Assembly: GCA_027365345.1 (NCBI GenBank)
Contig: DAHXNO010000054.1
Span: forward strand, 1 to 39,280
Source of the DNA: Granulicella sp.
GTDB taxonomy: Bacteria > Acidobacteriota > Terriglobia > Terriglobales > Acidobacteriaceae
Direction: 5' to 3'
DNA: 39,280 bases
In this document: piece by piece, positions 1 through 8,141 of the stretch
How the letters are laid out: each line of letters opens with the position of its first letter
Position numbering within the stretch: the first letter of the stretch is position 1
Notes under the pieces: generated by a model
Database searches by the model: none
Told to the model about the DNA's origin: nothing
The model's input: only the letters and a program-made list of their open reading frames with translations
Position numbers and translations under genes: made by a program

Positions 1-486
1 GGCACCCTGCTCAGCACCACCCCGGACGATCTGGACCGCCTCTACCGCGTCAACGTTCGGGGAGCCTTCCTGTGCATGCAGGCCGCCGTCCGCCGTATGC
101 GGCAAAGTGGCGGAGGAGCCATCGTCAACATGGCCTCCATCGCAGCCACGGCTGGCCTGCCAGACCGCTTCGCCTACTCCATGACCAAGGGCGCCGTCCT
201 CGCCATGACGCTCTCGGCCGCACGCGACTACATGGCTGACGGAATACGTTGCAACTGCATCTCCCCGGCCCGCGTTCATACCCCCTTCGTGGACGGCTAT
301 CTTGCCCGCACCTACCCTGGCCGTGAAGCGGAGATGATGCAGACGCTGGAAAAAGCACAACCCATCGGCCGCATGGGCCGCCCGGAAGAGATCGCATGGC
401 TGGCGCTCTACCTCTGCTCGAACGCCGCCGGCTTCATCACCGGCGTTGACTACCCCATCGACGGCGGCTACGTGAACCTCCGCTAG
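1..486 (+). CDS. SDR-family NAD(P)-dependent oxidoreductase, 3' part only
   Basis: The reading frame is open from the first base, so the start and the Rossmann glycine motif lie outside the window; about 161 residues are visible. The classical short-chain dehydrogenase pattern is clear: an N-V-R-G stretch on the substrate-pocket helix, the catalytic Tyr-x-x-x-Lys (Y-S-M-T-K) preceded by a Ser in the N-M-A-S strand, and a C-terminal P-E-E-I segment followed by T-G-V-D-Y-P-I-D-G-G. Family members oxidise or reduce sugars, sugar acids and other alcohols with NAD(P). The D-Y-P-I-D-G-G ending recalls SDRs acting on deoxy-sugars or sugar acids, but the substrate cannot be fixed from this. It ends with TAG and no gene follows for about 550 bp. 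Confidence 0.9.
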   Translation, partial: GTLLSTTPDDLDRLYRVNVRGAFLCMQAAVRRMRQSGGGAIVNMASIAATAGLPDRFAYSMTKGAVLAMTLSAARDYMADGIRCNCISPARVHTPFVDGYLARTYPGREAEMMQTLEKAQPIGRMGRPEEIAWLALYLCSNAAGFITGVDYPIDGGYVNLR

Positions 487-557
487 ACCACCCGCCAGCC
501 CGCCGCCGCACCCTCCTCGCCCTCCGGGAGCTGCCAGGCAGCACTCTCTTTCCCTCC

Positions 558-613
558 TGTTGTGCAACAAAATGCATAGCCTTGGATCAAATTGGGATCC
601 CATCCTCCCAATT
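558..613 (+). promoter_or_regulatory. Two dyads upstream of the sigma-54 promoter (candidate activator sites)
   Basis: Two inverted repeats lie upstream of the sigma-54 element. TGTTG-TG-CAACA is at 558-569, centred about 100 bp before the expected transcription start. AATTGGGA at 590-597 pairs perfectly with TCCCAATT at 606-613 across an 8-nt spacer, centred about -62. Sigma-54 promoters need an enhancer-binding activator that usually binds dyads 80-150 bp upstream, so the first dyad is well placed. Assigning either dyad to a PrsR-like activator of PEP-CTERM genes is inference. Confidence 0.4.
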
Positions 614-637
614 CGGGGCATTTCGTCGGCCTGCGTT

Positions 638-652
638 TGGCACGTCAATTGC
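638..652 (+). promoter_or_regulatory. Sigma-54 (RpoN) -24/-12 promoter
   Basis: TGGCACG (638-644), four bases, then TTGC (649-652) matches the sigma-54 consensus TGGCACG-N4-TTGC at every conserved position, including the invariant GG and GC and their spacing. Transcription would start near 663. The only plus-strand gene downstream is the PEP-CTERM protein at 1036, leaving an untranslated leader of about 370 nt. RpoN-dependent control by the PrsK/PrsR two-component pair is known for PEP-CTERM genes in some bacteria, which fits this position. Confidence 0.75.
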
Positions 653-663
653 CTATATTCTTG

Positions 664-1035
664 ATTGATACACGCAGAACCACCAAATAAAGCAGAAACA
701 GGAATGCATCCGCAATCCTGGGACGCTCAGCATCCGCCAAGGGGGGTCGCCAGTTGCAAGACGCAAAAGCTGGATGCGGATCTGGACGTCGTTCTGTATA
801 TTGCGGTTGCAACCTGAACTTGCCTCACAGAAACACCGTTCTTATGGGACAAACCGTACCAGACGACATGGGACGCATCGCTAATTTTGCCCTCCTGCGG
901 CTGCTTTGAAACACCGGCTCTTGACCGGAAAGGCAGTTGCAAAACAATGAACGAGGAGCCTCCGGGAAAACTCCCGCGCAGCCTCCCAGACCAACGGCGG
1001 ATGCGATCCACAGCACATCCGGCAAGGAGTTAGAA
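664..1035 (+). other. Long 5' leader of the PEP-CTERM gene
   Basis: There is no convincing gene. The sequence holds ATCCGCA (706-712), complementary to TGCGGAT (775-781), which could close a stem. A small open frame of 37 codons (704-817) and one of about 21 codons follow; neither has a well-spaced ribosome binding site. If transcription starts near 663 the whole stretch is leader RNA and could carry post-transcriptional control. Confidence 0.4.
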
Positions 1036-1599
1036 ATGAAGTTCTTTCGATATTTGAGTTTGTGTCTGTTGGTCTGCGGGCTCACCCAGGCTTCCTACGC
1101 CTTCAAGCTGGGTGTTCTGGATCCTCACTCCGCCACCTACTACTACACCGGAACGCCACTCGATATTTCCTTTTCTCCTTGCGGCCATCACAAAGGCTGC
1201 GCCACCATAGCCAACGACTCGGGAGCAACCCTCACCAGTCTGGTCATCGATGTCCCCGCAACCGACCTCGCCAGCCAAACGTCGATCGATTGCACCACTA
1301 CGAACGGTCTATTTTCAGCCTGCAGCGTCTCCGAGATCGACGGTAACAGCGAGTACCAGTTCGATTTCACAGGCGGCGACATTCCTGTCAATGACGATGG
1401 GGTCTCCTGCGACCCGGATACCTTCAAAATTGAGGAGCAGGGCGTCCCCGCGGAGGACATAACTGCCATGGTCGATCCGGCCATCGCGCCGGAGCCCGCC
1501 AGCATCTGGCTACTCTCCAGCGGCATTCTCCTCTTGGCAGGGTTCCTCTACCGCCGTCGTCTGCTCTCTGGGCCGATTGGTACCCCCATCGGTTCCTGA
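1036..1599 (+). CDS. PEP-CTERM sorting-domain protein, exported
   Basis: A 187-residue protein with a classical signal peptide (about residues 1-22, Lys-Phe-Phe-Arg then a hydrophobic run ending S-Y-A). The C-terminal PEP-CTERM signal has P-E-P at 152-154, a hydrophobic helix and an R-R-R cluster. Such proteins are exported and processed at the PEP motif by an exosortase, and are linked to exopolysaccharide, floc or biofilm formation. The central 110 residues match no family I recognise; they include a C-G-H-H-K-G-C motif and several further cysteines. The start at 1036 is chosen over an upstream in-frame TTG at 937 because AAGGAG sits 6 nt before it and the signal peptide begins there. Twelve residues follow the arginine cluster, longer than usual. 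No exosortase gene is in the window. Confidence 0.85.
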   Translation: MKFFRYLSLCLLVCGLTQASYAFKLGVLDPHSATYYYTGTPLDISFSPCGHHKGCATIANDSGATLTSLVIDVPATDLASQTSIDCTTTNGLFSACSVSEIDGNSEYQFDFTGGDIPVNDDGVSCDPDTFKIEEQGVPAEDITAMVDPAIAPEPASIWLLSSGILLLAGFLYRRRLLSGPIGTPIGS

Positions 1600-1634
1600 G
1601 CCTCTCCCATCGGCTGCTATGGCACGCTCATAAC

Positions 1635-1670
1635 AGGCCTTGCCCGAACCCGGGCAAGGCCTCTTCTTTG
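1635..1670 (+). terminator. Rho-independent terminator
   Basis: A perfect 12-bp stem, AGGCCTTGCCCG (1635-1646) with CGGGCAAGGCCT (1651-1662), has a 4-nt loop and is followed by a T-rich run (CTTCTTTG). It lies 36 nt after the stop of the PEP-CTERM gene. The stem could also act for the converging minus-strand gene, but the tail on that side is not T-rich. Confidence 0.9.
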
Positions 1671-1760
1671 CGTTGAGGCAACCCACAGGATTGCAGCAAG
1701 CCTACGCAACCGCTCCCCCGAACTCGACCGCCGGCGCCCCCCACCATCCAGCGCTGACCG

Positions 1761-2294
1761 CTACATCTTGTAGCGGCCCATCTCGTCGTCGTTCAGATTC
1801 TCCAGCCAGCGGCGAAGATCCTCTGGGCTCAAAGTGGAACTCCCGTTGGAAGACCGGCGAGCCTGCTCGTAGACCTGTTGAGAGACAAAGATCGGGCAAT
1901 CAGAACGCAGCGCCAGAGCAATCGCATCTGACGGCCGTGCATCCAGAGCAATCACCTCTCCCGCCTGGTCCATCCAGATGGTGGCGTGGAAAGTGTCCTC
2001 GCGAAGATCTCCTACCACCACCCGCGTCACCCGTCCATTCAGGCTGTCAATCGCGTTGCGCAACAAGTCATGGGTCCAGGGACGGAGCGTGGTAGCCTTC
2101 TCCATCTCCAGCGCGATCGCGTTTGCCTCAAAGATGCCAACCCAGATCGGCAGCACCACCTCGCCGGCCAGATCGTTGAGCACTACGATAGGCATCTTCG
2201 TCGACGAATCGATCATGAGACCGCGAATGCGAACCTCAATCTCCGGTTCACGTTCAGCGTCGTCAGACTCGGGTTTGAAACCGGGCAGATGCAT
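1761..2294 (-). CDS. Bifunctional nuclease domain (DUF151) protein
   Basis: A 177-residue protein whose residues about 18-150 match the BFN/DUF151 family: V-R-I-R-G-L-M near the start, V-V-L-x-D-x-x-G-E-V-V-L-P-I-W-V-G, then E-A-x-A-I-A-L, and D-A-R-P-S-D-A-I-A-L-A-L-R in the second half, all hallmark blocks. Plant and archaeal relatives have RNase and DNase activity; the bacterial role is not settled. The C-terminal 30 residues are charged and probably flexible. It follows miaB on the same strand with an 88-bp gap, and this pair is likely co-transcribed. It converges on the PEP-CTERM gene. Confidence 0.85.
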   Translation of the reverse strand: MHLPGFKPESDDAEREPEIEVRIRGLMIDSSTKMPIVVLNDLAGEVVLPIWVGIFEANAIALEMEKATTLRPWTHDLLRNAIDSLNGRVTRVVVGDLREDTFHATIWMDQAGEVIALDARPSDAIALALRSDCPIFVSQQVYEQARRSSNGSSTLSPEDLRRWLENLNDDEMGRYKM

Positions 2295-2382
2295 AACCGT
2301 AGTGTAACCCCTGTCCAGGTAGCCGGCGACTTGTTCAGCCCGCTCCCCGGCCGGCGATGCAGCTTCCCTCCAACTCTTGCCT

Positions 2383-3747
2383 TCAAATCCTGGCGTTCAG
2401 GGCCTGTTGCGCCATGACCTGGGGCGACGGAGAGACAGGTTGGGATACAGCCACACCCAGCAAGGAGCTGGGAAAGACCTCCGTGATGCACACCTCGATG
2501 ATACTGCCCACCGGCGGGAGGCTCTCGCAAAGGAAGTTCACCGTCTTGTTCTGCGTCGAGCGGCCTGTCATCTGGCCACGGTGGTTGGGGCCGTGTTCCA
2601 CCATCACAGGCATCACCTGGCCCAGATGGCGCGCGTAGTTTCGCCGCTGGATCTCGCGCTGGCGGCCGTTCAGAACGGCCAGCCGCTCCACCTTGACCTC
2701 CTCCGCAATCGAATCCGCCATGTGGATCGCCGGAGTATTGGGCCGGGGCGAATACTTAAATCCATACACCCCGTCATACCCTACCTCATCCAGCAAACTC
2801 AGCGTCTGCTCAAAGTCGCCGTCTGTCTCTCCCGGGAAGCCGACAATCATATCCGTCGTCAGGGAGATATCACGCCGTGCAGCCTTGGTCCACGCAATCC
2901 GCTCCAGGTACCACTCGCGCGTGTACTCGCGCTGCATGGCGCGCAGTACGCTGCTGGAGCCCGACTGCACCGGCAGATGCACATGGTCGCACAACGTCGG
3001 CGTCGCGTCGATCGCCTCCACAATGTCCCGCGTAAAGTCTCTCGGGTGGGACGTGGTAAAGCGAACCCGCTGGATCCCCTTCACTTCACCCACCGCAACC
3101 AGAAGCTCGGCAAAGCTGCGCCTGCCGCTGGGGTCGCGGTAGCTGTTCACGTTCTGCCCCAGAAGCTGAATCTCGGTAAAGCCAAGCTGAGCGATCCTCT
3201 GCGCCTCGGCCAGCACGGAGGCCGACGTCCGGCTGCGCTCTTTTCCGCGCGTATAAGGCACCACGCAGTACGCGCAGAATTTGTCACAGCCTTCGATGAT
3301 CGTGATGTAGCCGCGGTGGGGGTTGGCTCGGGCAGTGAACTCGGTATCGAAGGTCAGGTCAGTCTGCCGGTCGTCCAGCCCGGTGATACGGGTCTCGCCC
3401 GCCTCCAGACGCTCCAGCATGGCCGGCAGATGGTTGTAACTGGCCGAACCGGCCACCAGTGAGACGTAAGGCGCACGCTCAAAGATCTTCGCGCCCTCCT
3501 GCTGCGCCACGCAACCCAGAACGGCGAACTTCTTCCCCTCCCCTTGCATGCGCTTGTACTCGTTCAGCCGATGGAAGACCTTCTGCTCGGCTTTGTCGCG
3601 GATCGAGCATGTGTTGTAAAGAATCAGGGTGGCGTCAGCCTCGTCGGCGGCCTGGGTATAGCCCTGCTGCAGAAGTGTCCCGACGACCTTCTCTGAGTCG
3701 TGGGCATTCATCTGGCAGCCAAAGGTCTCGATATAAAAAGTCTTCAT
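2383..3747 (-). CDS. miaB: tRNA-2-methylthio-N6-dimethylallyladenosine synthase MiaB
   Basis: A radical-SAM methylthiotransferase that converts i6A37 to ms2i6A37 in tRNAs reading UNN codons. From the ATG at 3747 the protein has 454 residues. The N-terminal UPF0004 domain carries the auxiliary-cluster cysteines C11 (F-G-C-Q-M-N), C47 (N-T-C-S) and C79 (L-G-C-V-A). The radical-SAM motif C-D-K-F-C-A-Y-C is at 154-161, and a C-terminal TRAM domain includes G-R-S-T-Q-N-K. The length is typical. An in-frame TTG two codons earlier (3753) is the alternative start; ATG gives the usual M-K-T-F-Y-I-E-T-F-G-C beginning. It is divergent from the carboxylase run and upstream of the DUF151 gene. Confidence 0.96.
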   Translation of the reverse strand: MKTFYIETFGCQMNAHDSEKVVGTLLQQGYTQAADEADATLILYNTCSIRDKAEQKVFHRLNEYKRMQGEGKKFAVLGCVAQQEGAKIFERAPYVSLVAGSASYNHLPAMLERLEAGETRITGLDDRQTDLTFDTEFTARANPHRGYITIIEGCDKFCAYCVVPYTRGKERSRTSASVLAEAQRIAQLGFTEIQLLGQNVNSYRDPSGRRSFAELLVAVGEVKGIQRVRFTTSHPRDFTRDIVEAIDATPTLCDHVHLPVQSGSSSVLRAMQREYTREWYLERIAWTKAARRDISLTTDMIVGFPGETDGDFEQTLSLLDEVGYDGVYGFKYSPRPNTPAIHMADSIAEEVKVERLAVLNGRQREIQRRNYARHLGQVMPVMVEHGPNHRGQMTGRSTQNKTVNFLCESLPPVGSIIEVCITEVFPSSLLGVAVSQPVSPSPQVMAQQALNARI

Positions 3748-3934
3748 CTGCAATCTTCAGTATAGGCTGCCTGTGGCCGCTTCCGGGCCGGGATCTCCAT
3801 TGCAACGTTGCGATGTCCCTCCAAAATCCCGCGCAGCGCCGCCATAGCCCCGGGCGACAGATGCCAACCCCTACCCGCCGCATGCGCGGCAAGCGGCAGA
3901 CATGCTATCCTCGCCGCGAGCCGGAGGCAATGCC
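3748..3934. promoter_or_regulatory. Divergent intergenic region, miaB and carboxylase run
   Basis: 187 bp that must hold both divergent promoters. A TATACT box lies 12-17 nt before the miaB ATG, without a good -35 element. A dyad GCCGC-ATGC-GCGGC at 3877-3890, 45 bp before the plus-strand start, could be an operator. GGAGG at 3923-3927 is the ribosome binding site of the carboxyltransferase. Confidence 0.35.
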
Positions 3935-5665
3935 ATGGCGGATCACATCAACAGCGGGAACCAGTCCCGGTCACAACTTCAAACCTCGCTGGACGCAAGT
4001 TCACCTCGGGCCAAAGAAGATCATGCAGCCATGCTCGCGCTCCTCTCATCTCTGCGAAGCCAGGAGGATGAGATCCGGCAGGGCGGTGGAACCAAAGCCG
4101 CCGAGGCCCAGCGGGCCAAAGGGCGGCTGACGGTGCGCGAACGCCTCACCCTCTTGCTCGACCAGGGAACGGAGTTTCTCGAACTCGGCCTTTGGGCGGC
4201 CCATGGAATGTATGCCGAGTACGGAGGAGCGCCGGGAGCAGGCGTCGTCACCGGGCTGGGCAGAATCTGCGGACGAATCTGCATGGTGATCGCCAACGAC
4301 GCGACCGTCAAAGCTGGAGCCTTCTTTCCCATGACCGCCAAGAAGGTCCTCCGAGCCCAGACCATCGCCCTCGAAAACCGGATTCCAACCATCTATCTCG
4401 TCGATTCCTCCGGGGTGTTTCTGCCCCTCCAGGAAGATGTATTTCCCGATACCGATGACTTTGGGCGCGTCTTCCGTAACAACGCTGTGATGAGCTCGCT
4501 TGGAATCCCGCAGATCACCGCCATCATGGGAATGTGCGTCGCCGGCGGAGCTTACCTTCCGGTGATGACCGATACCGTCCTGATGACCGAGGGATCCGGC
4601 CTCTTCCTCGCCGGCCCCTCCCTCGTGCAGGCAGCCATCGGGCAGAAGACCGAAGCCGAAGAACTCGGCGGAGCCGCCATGCACGCTGAGATCTCCGGAA
4701 CCGTCGACTTCAAGGAACCCGACGATGCCGCCTGCATCGCCCGTCTCCGCAGCCTCATCGGCATGATCGGTCAGCGAACCAGCATCCCCTTCTCCTCCAC
4801 TGCGTTCGATGCCGAAAAAGACGCTCCCCGCTTCGCCGCGCAGGATCTCTACGGTCTGCTCAATCCTGCCCCCGGAGCCACCAACGTCTACGACATGCGT
4901 GAAGTCATCGCTCGCATCGTCGACCGCAGCGAGTTCGAGCAGTACAAGGCGGAGTTCGGCAGAACCGTCCTCTGCGGCTACTCCCGCATCGGCGGACACG
5001 CCGTGGGCATCGTCGCCAATCAGAAAACCAACCAGTCCCAAACCGTCGCCATGGGCCCCATGGCGGGCAGCAAACGCATTGAAGTCGGCGGCGTCATCTA
5101 TACCGAAGCAGCGCAGAAGGCCGCTCGCTTCATCATGGACTGCAACCAGAACCTGATCCCGCTGATCTTTCTCCACGACGTCAATGGCTTCATGGTGGGC
5201 AAGGATGCGGAGTGGTCTGGAATCATCCGCGCGGGAGCAAAGATGGTCTCTGCCGTAAGCACCAGCGTGGTGCCCAAGATCGCCGTCATCATAGGCGGCA
5301 GCTTCGGCGCCGGCCATTACGCCATGTGTGGCAAAGCCTATGATCCGCGCTTCCTCTTCGCCTGGCCCACCGCGCGCTACGCCGTCATGAGTGGGGCCTC
5401 TGCCGCGGGAACACTCGCCGAGGTGCGAGCCCGGCAGTTGGAACGGGATGGTAAGCTGCTCAGCCCGGAGGAAAGAAAGGCCCTCTACGACGAGATCAAA
5501 GGGACCTACGACGCGCAGGCCGACCCACGCTATGGCGCCGCCCGCCTGTGGATTGACGCCATCATCGACCCCGCCAGAACTCGCCAGACCCTGATCATCG
5601 CGCTGGAGGCCTGTGCCCTTAATCCTGATGTGCCCAAGTTCAACCCCGGCGTCTTGCAGACCTAG
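3935..5665 (+). CDS. mccB: Acyl-CoA carboxylase carboxyltransferase (beta) subunit, methylcrotonoyl-CoA carboxylase type
   Basis: A 576-residue biotin-dependent carboxyltransferase that moves CO2 from carboxybiotin to an acyl-CoA. Both crotonase-like halves are present. The N-terminal half has A-N-D-A-T-V-K-A-G and Y-L-V-D-S-S-G. The C-terminal half has the oxyanion glycines of G-S-F-G-A-G-H-Y-A-M-C-G-K-A-Y and a terminal A-R-L-W-I-D-A-I-I-D-P-A-R-T-R. The block order and spacing resemble MCC-beta more than propionyl-CoA carboxylase. An insertion of about 20 residues (Q-K-T-N-Q-S-Q-T-V onward) precedes the second domain. The start at 3935 is chosen over ATG 3902 because GGAGG sits 7 nt before it. 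The partner biotin-carboxylase/BCCP subunit is absent from the window, so the substrate is inferred from similarity and from the downstream HMG-CoA lyase. Confidence 0.85.
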   Translation: MADHINSGNQSRSQLQTSLDASSPRAKEDHAAMLALLSSLRSQEDEIRQGGGTKAAEAQRAKGRLTVRERLTLLLDQGTEFLELGLWAAHGMYAEYGGAPGAGVVTGLGRICGRICMVIANDATVKAGAFFPMTAKKVLRAQTIALENRIPTIYLVDSSGVFLPLQEDVFPDTDDFGRVFRNNAVMSSLGIPQITAIMGMCVAGGAYLPVMTDTVLMTEGSGLFLAGPSLVQAAIGQKTEAEELGGAAMHAEISGTVDFKEPDDAACIARLRSLIGMIGQRTSIPFSSTAFDAEKDAPRFAAQDLYGLLNPAPGATNVYDMREVIARIVDRSEFEQYKAEFGRTVLCGYSRIGGHAVGIVANQKTNQSQTVAMGPMAGSKRIEVGGVIYTEAAQKAARFIMDCNQNLIPLIFLHDVNGFMVGKDAEWSGIIRAGAKMVSAVSTSVVPKIAVIIGGSFGAGHYAMCGKAYDPRFLFAWPTARYAVMSGASAAGTLAEVRARQLERDGKLLSPEERKALYDEIKGTYDAQADPRYGAARLWIDAIIDPARTRQTLIIALEACALNPDVPKFNPGVLQT

Positions 5666-5868
5666 AGATCGCCGCTCGGTTCGATAGTCGGTCACGGGAC
5701 TGGGCAACAGCCCATGCCCGGCTGTATCATTCGCTGGCTTGAACCAGAGCCGGAAACTTGCGGTTTGGGAGCTTGTCAGCAACCATTCGCATCCTCCACA
5801 TCATGGCTCAAAAAGCAGCGCCGGACTGCCAGACTCACCAATACAGAACCGGCCAAGGAGAAGAATCG

Positions 5869-7059
5869 ATGGCTGTTGCAGTAGAGTCAATGGAACGGTT
5901 GTACCCCTTTGTGCTCACCGAGGACCAGGAGGCGCTGCGCAAGGAGATTCGCCAGTTCGCCGCGCGCGAGATCGCCCCTTCCCTCATGCAGTGGGATGAA
6001 AAGGGCGAGTTCCCTATGGCCACAATCAAAAAGCTGGGAGAGATGGGACTCCTCGGCATCATCTTCCCCCCCGACTACGGCGGCGCAGGGATGGGCTACG
6101 TCGACTACGTGCTGGCTCTCGAAGAGCTCTCCGCCGTCGATGGCTCCATCGGCCTTACCGTCGCCGCGCATAACTCTCTGGGCACAAATCACATCTTTCT
6201 GGCCGGCAACGAAGAGCAGCGGAGAAGATACATTCCCCGGCTTGCCTCCGGCGAGTGGCTGGCAGCCTGGGGCCTTACCGAACCAGGATCTGGCTCCGAT
6301 GCCGGCGGCGCCCGCACCACCGCCGTCCGTAAAGGCGACCGATGGGTGCTCAACGGAACCAAAACCTTCATCACCAATGGACACTACGCCGACGTCCTCG
6401 TGGTCATCGCCGTTACCGACAAGTCCAAAGGAACCCACGGCCTCTCCGCCTTCGTGGTGGAGAAAAATACCCGCGGCTTTCGCCCCGGAAAAAAGGAGAA
6501 CAAGCTGGGCCTGCGAGCCAGCGATACCGCCGAACTCATCTTTGAAGACTGCGAGATCCCTGCGGAAAACCTTCTCGGAGTGGAGGGCGAAGGGTTCGTC
6601 GATTCGATGCGTATCCTGGACGGCGGTCGCATCTCCATCGCAGCCCTCTCTCTTGGAATCGCGCGCGGAGCCTTGGACGCTGCCCTACGCTACGTCAAGG
6701 AGCGTCGCCAGTTCGGAAAGGCCATTGCAGAGTTCCAGGGTATCCAGTGGAAGCTCGCCGACATGGCCACCGAACTGGACGCCGCCCGTCTGCTCACCCA
6801 GCGTGCGGCCGTTTTGAAGGATGCCGGACAAAAAATCACCCGCGAATCCGCAATGGCCAAGCTCTTTGCCAGCGAGGTCGCCGTCAGGATCTGCAATGAG
6901 GCGGTGCAGTTGTTCGGCGGCTACGGATTCATCAAAGACTACCCTGTGGAGAAGTTCTATCGCGACGTCAAACTGTGTACCATCGGCGAGGGCACCAGCG
7001 AGATCCAGCGCATGGTCATCGCGCGCGAGATCCTCAAAGTACAACCTTCCCGGGGATAA
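5869..7059 (+). CDS. Acyl-CoA dehydrogenase (short/branched-chain type)
   Basis: An FAD enzyme that introduces the alpha-beta double bond in an acyl-CoA and passes electrons to ETF; 396 residues. Both family signatures are present: [12 protein letters not shown] and [13 protein letters not shown]. The start at 5869 is supported by AAGGAG 8 nt upstream; an ATG at 5758 would add 37 unlikely residues. The context of carboxyltransferase, HMG-CoA lyase and crotonase suggests isovaleryl-CoA dehydrogenase. However, the C-terminal catalytic position is Glu374 in I-G-E-G-T-S-E-I, as in short- and medium-chain enzymes, whereas isovaleryl-CoA dehydrogenases have Ala there and place the base elsewhere. 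Substrate is therefore open: butyryl-, isobutyryl- or methylbutyryl-CoA are as likely. Confidence 0.92.
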   Translation: MAVAVESMERLYPFVLTEDQEALRKEIRQFAAREIAPSLMQWDEKGEFPMATIKKLGEMGLLGIIFPPDYGGAGMGYVDYVLALEELSAVDGSIGLTVAAHNSLGTNHIFLAGNEEQRRRYIPRLASGEWLAAWGLTEPGSGSDAGGARTTAVRKGDRWVLNGTKTFITNGHYADVLVVIAVTDKSKGTHGLSAFVVEKNTRGFRPGKKENKLGLRASDTAELIFEDCEIPAENLLGVEGEGFVDSMRILDGGRISIAALSLGIARGALDAALRYVKERRQFGKAIAEFQGIQWKLADMATELDAARLLTQRAAVLKDAGQKITRESAMAKLFASEVAVRICNEAVQLFGGYGFIKDYPVEKFYRDVKLCTIGEGTSEIQRMVIAREILKVQPSRG

Positions 7060-7163
7060 AGCAGTCTCCCTTAAAACTGCGCCTCCTCACGCAGGAGTCA
7101 AGCCGCGCCTTTCCGCTTGGTCGCCCTCCAGTCGCCGCAACCCTCAGGCGCGGCATCCCACAA

Positions 7164-7191
7164 GCAGCGCCACCGCGCCATGCGGCGCTGC
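7164..7191 (+). other. Intergenic hairpin before HMG-CoA lyase
   Basis: GCAGCGCC (7164-7171) pairs perfectly with GGCGCTGC (7184-7191) across a 12-nt loop, in the 164-nt gap between the dehydrogenase and HMG-CoA lyase genes. No T-run follows, so it is not an ordinary terminator. It may stabilise or segment the mRNA. Confidence 0.4.
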
Positions 7192-7223
7192 ACGCTCCAG
7201 TCTCAGCTTATGGAGAATATGCC

Positions 7224-8141
7224 ATGAAGGAGCCCGTCAAAATTGTAGAGTGCCCTCGCGATGCCTGGCAGGGTCTCCCCGGTCAGATTCCGCCCGATCG
7301 CAAGGCCGCCTACCTGCAACGCCTCATCGCCGCCGGCTTTACCCACATCGATGCCGTCAGCTTCGTCTCCCCAACCGCAGTCCCGCAGATGGCGGACTCC
7401 GAAGAGGTTCTGCAGCTGCTGGGCAAACCACCCGCTGAAGTGGAGATCATCGGGATCGTGGTCAATCCCCGCGGGGCCCAACGAGCCATAGCCACCGGCA
7501 TGGTGAACACGCTGGGATTTCCCTACTCCATCTCACCCGAATTTCTCTCTCGCAACCAGAGGCAAACCCAGATGGAGGCGCTGCACGCTCTCGCCGAAGT
7601 GCGCGACCTAGCCCACCACGCTGGCTTGGGGCTGGTGGCCTACATCTCCATGGCCTTTGGCAATCCCTACGATGACCCCTGGAGCCCGTCCCTGGTCGTC
7701 GATGCCTGCGCAACCCTCAAGAGCTACGGCATCCACCAGATCTCTCTAGCCGATACTGTGGGCGTCGCCACCTCCTACCAACTCATGCAGGTCGTCGGCG
7801 AGGTCGTGGCTGAGTATGCGGACCTGGAGATCGGAGTGCATCTGCACGCCAGCCCCAACGACGCCCCCGACCGGATCAAGGCCGCGTTCTCTGGCGGATG
7901 CCGCCGCTTCGATGCCGCCATCGGCGGACTCGGCGGCTGTCCCTTCGCTCAGGACGCGCTGGTCGGCAACCTCCCCACAGAGATCCTGCTGGCCGTCCTC
8001 AGCGAACTGGATGCAGCCCTGCCGCAGATCCAAACCCCGGATGAACTCGGGGAACTCATCAGCCTGACCCACCAGATCGCATCGGAATTTGGCCATCAAC
8101 CTCTCAAAGACACTTCCAGGATCACAGGAGAGACACCGTGA
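7224..8141 (+). CDS. mvaB: Hydroxymethylglutaryl-CoA lyase
   Basis: Cleaves HMG-CoA to acetyl-CoA and acetoacetate, the last step of leucine degradation. The 305-residue TIM barrel of the HMGL-like family has the metal ligands Asp13 and H206-L-H208 (V-H-L-H-A-S), the catalytic Arg12, and Cys239 in the glycine-rich loop G-G-L-G-G-C-P-F-A, the family's active-site cysteine. S-F-V-S-P near residue 50 and P-Q-M-A-D are also typical. The N-terminal motif is P-R-D-A-W-Q instead of the usual P-R-D-G-L-Q, so substrate scope may differ slightly. The start at 7224 is preceded by GGAG with 8 nt spacing. The stop overlaps the next gene's GTG by 4 nt, so the two are translationally coupled. Confidence 0.85.
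   Translation: MKEPVKIVECPRDAWQGLPGQIPPDRKAAYLQRLIAAGFTHIDAVSFVSPTAVPQMADSEEVLQLLGKPPAEVEIIGIVVNPRGAQRAIATGMVNTLGFPYSISPEFLSRNQRQTQMEALHALAEVRDLAHHAGLGLVAYISMAFGNPYDDPWSPSLVVDACATLKSYGIHQISLADTVGVATSYQLMQVVGEVVAEYADLEIGVHLHASPNDAPDRIKAAFSGGCRRFDAAIGGLGGCPFAQDALVGNLPTEILLAVLSELDAALPQIQTPDELGELISLTHQIASEFGHQPLKDTSRITGETP

Noticed and set aside
700-830. Resemblance to a cyclic-di-GMP-I (GEMM) riboswitch: GACGCAAAAGCT in the PEP-CTERM leader
   Set aside because: Only the short GACGCAAA-like core is similar; the preceding GNRA-capped hairpin, tetraloop receptor and closing stem are not present.
2377-3462. 361-codon plus-strand open frame opposite miaB
   Set aside because: Arg/His/Pro-rich product with no domain, fully antisense to a complete miaB.
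4046-5782. 578-codon open frame on the minus strand opposite the carboxyltransferase gene
   Set aside because: Low-complexity Gly/Asp/Ala-rich product with no family pattern; a shadow of the GC-rich codon bias of the well-supported plus-strand gene.
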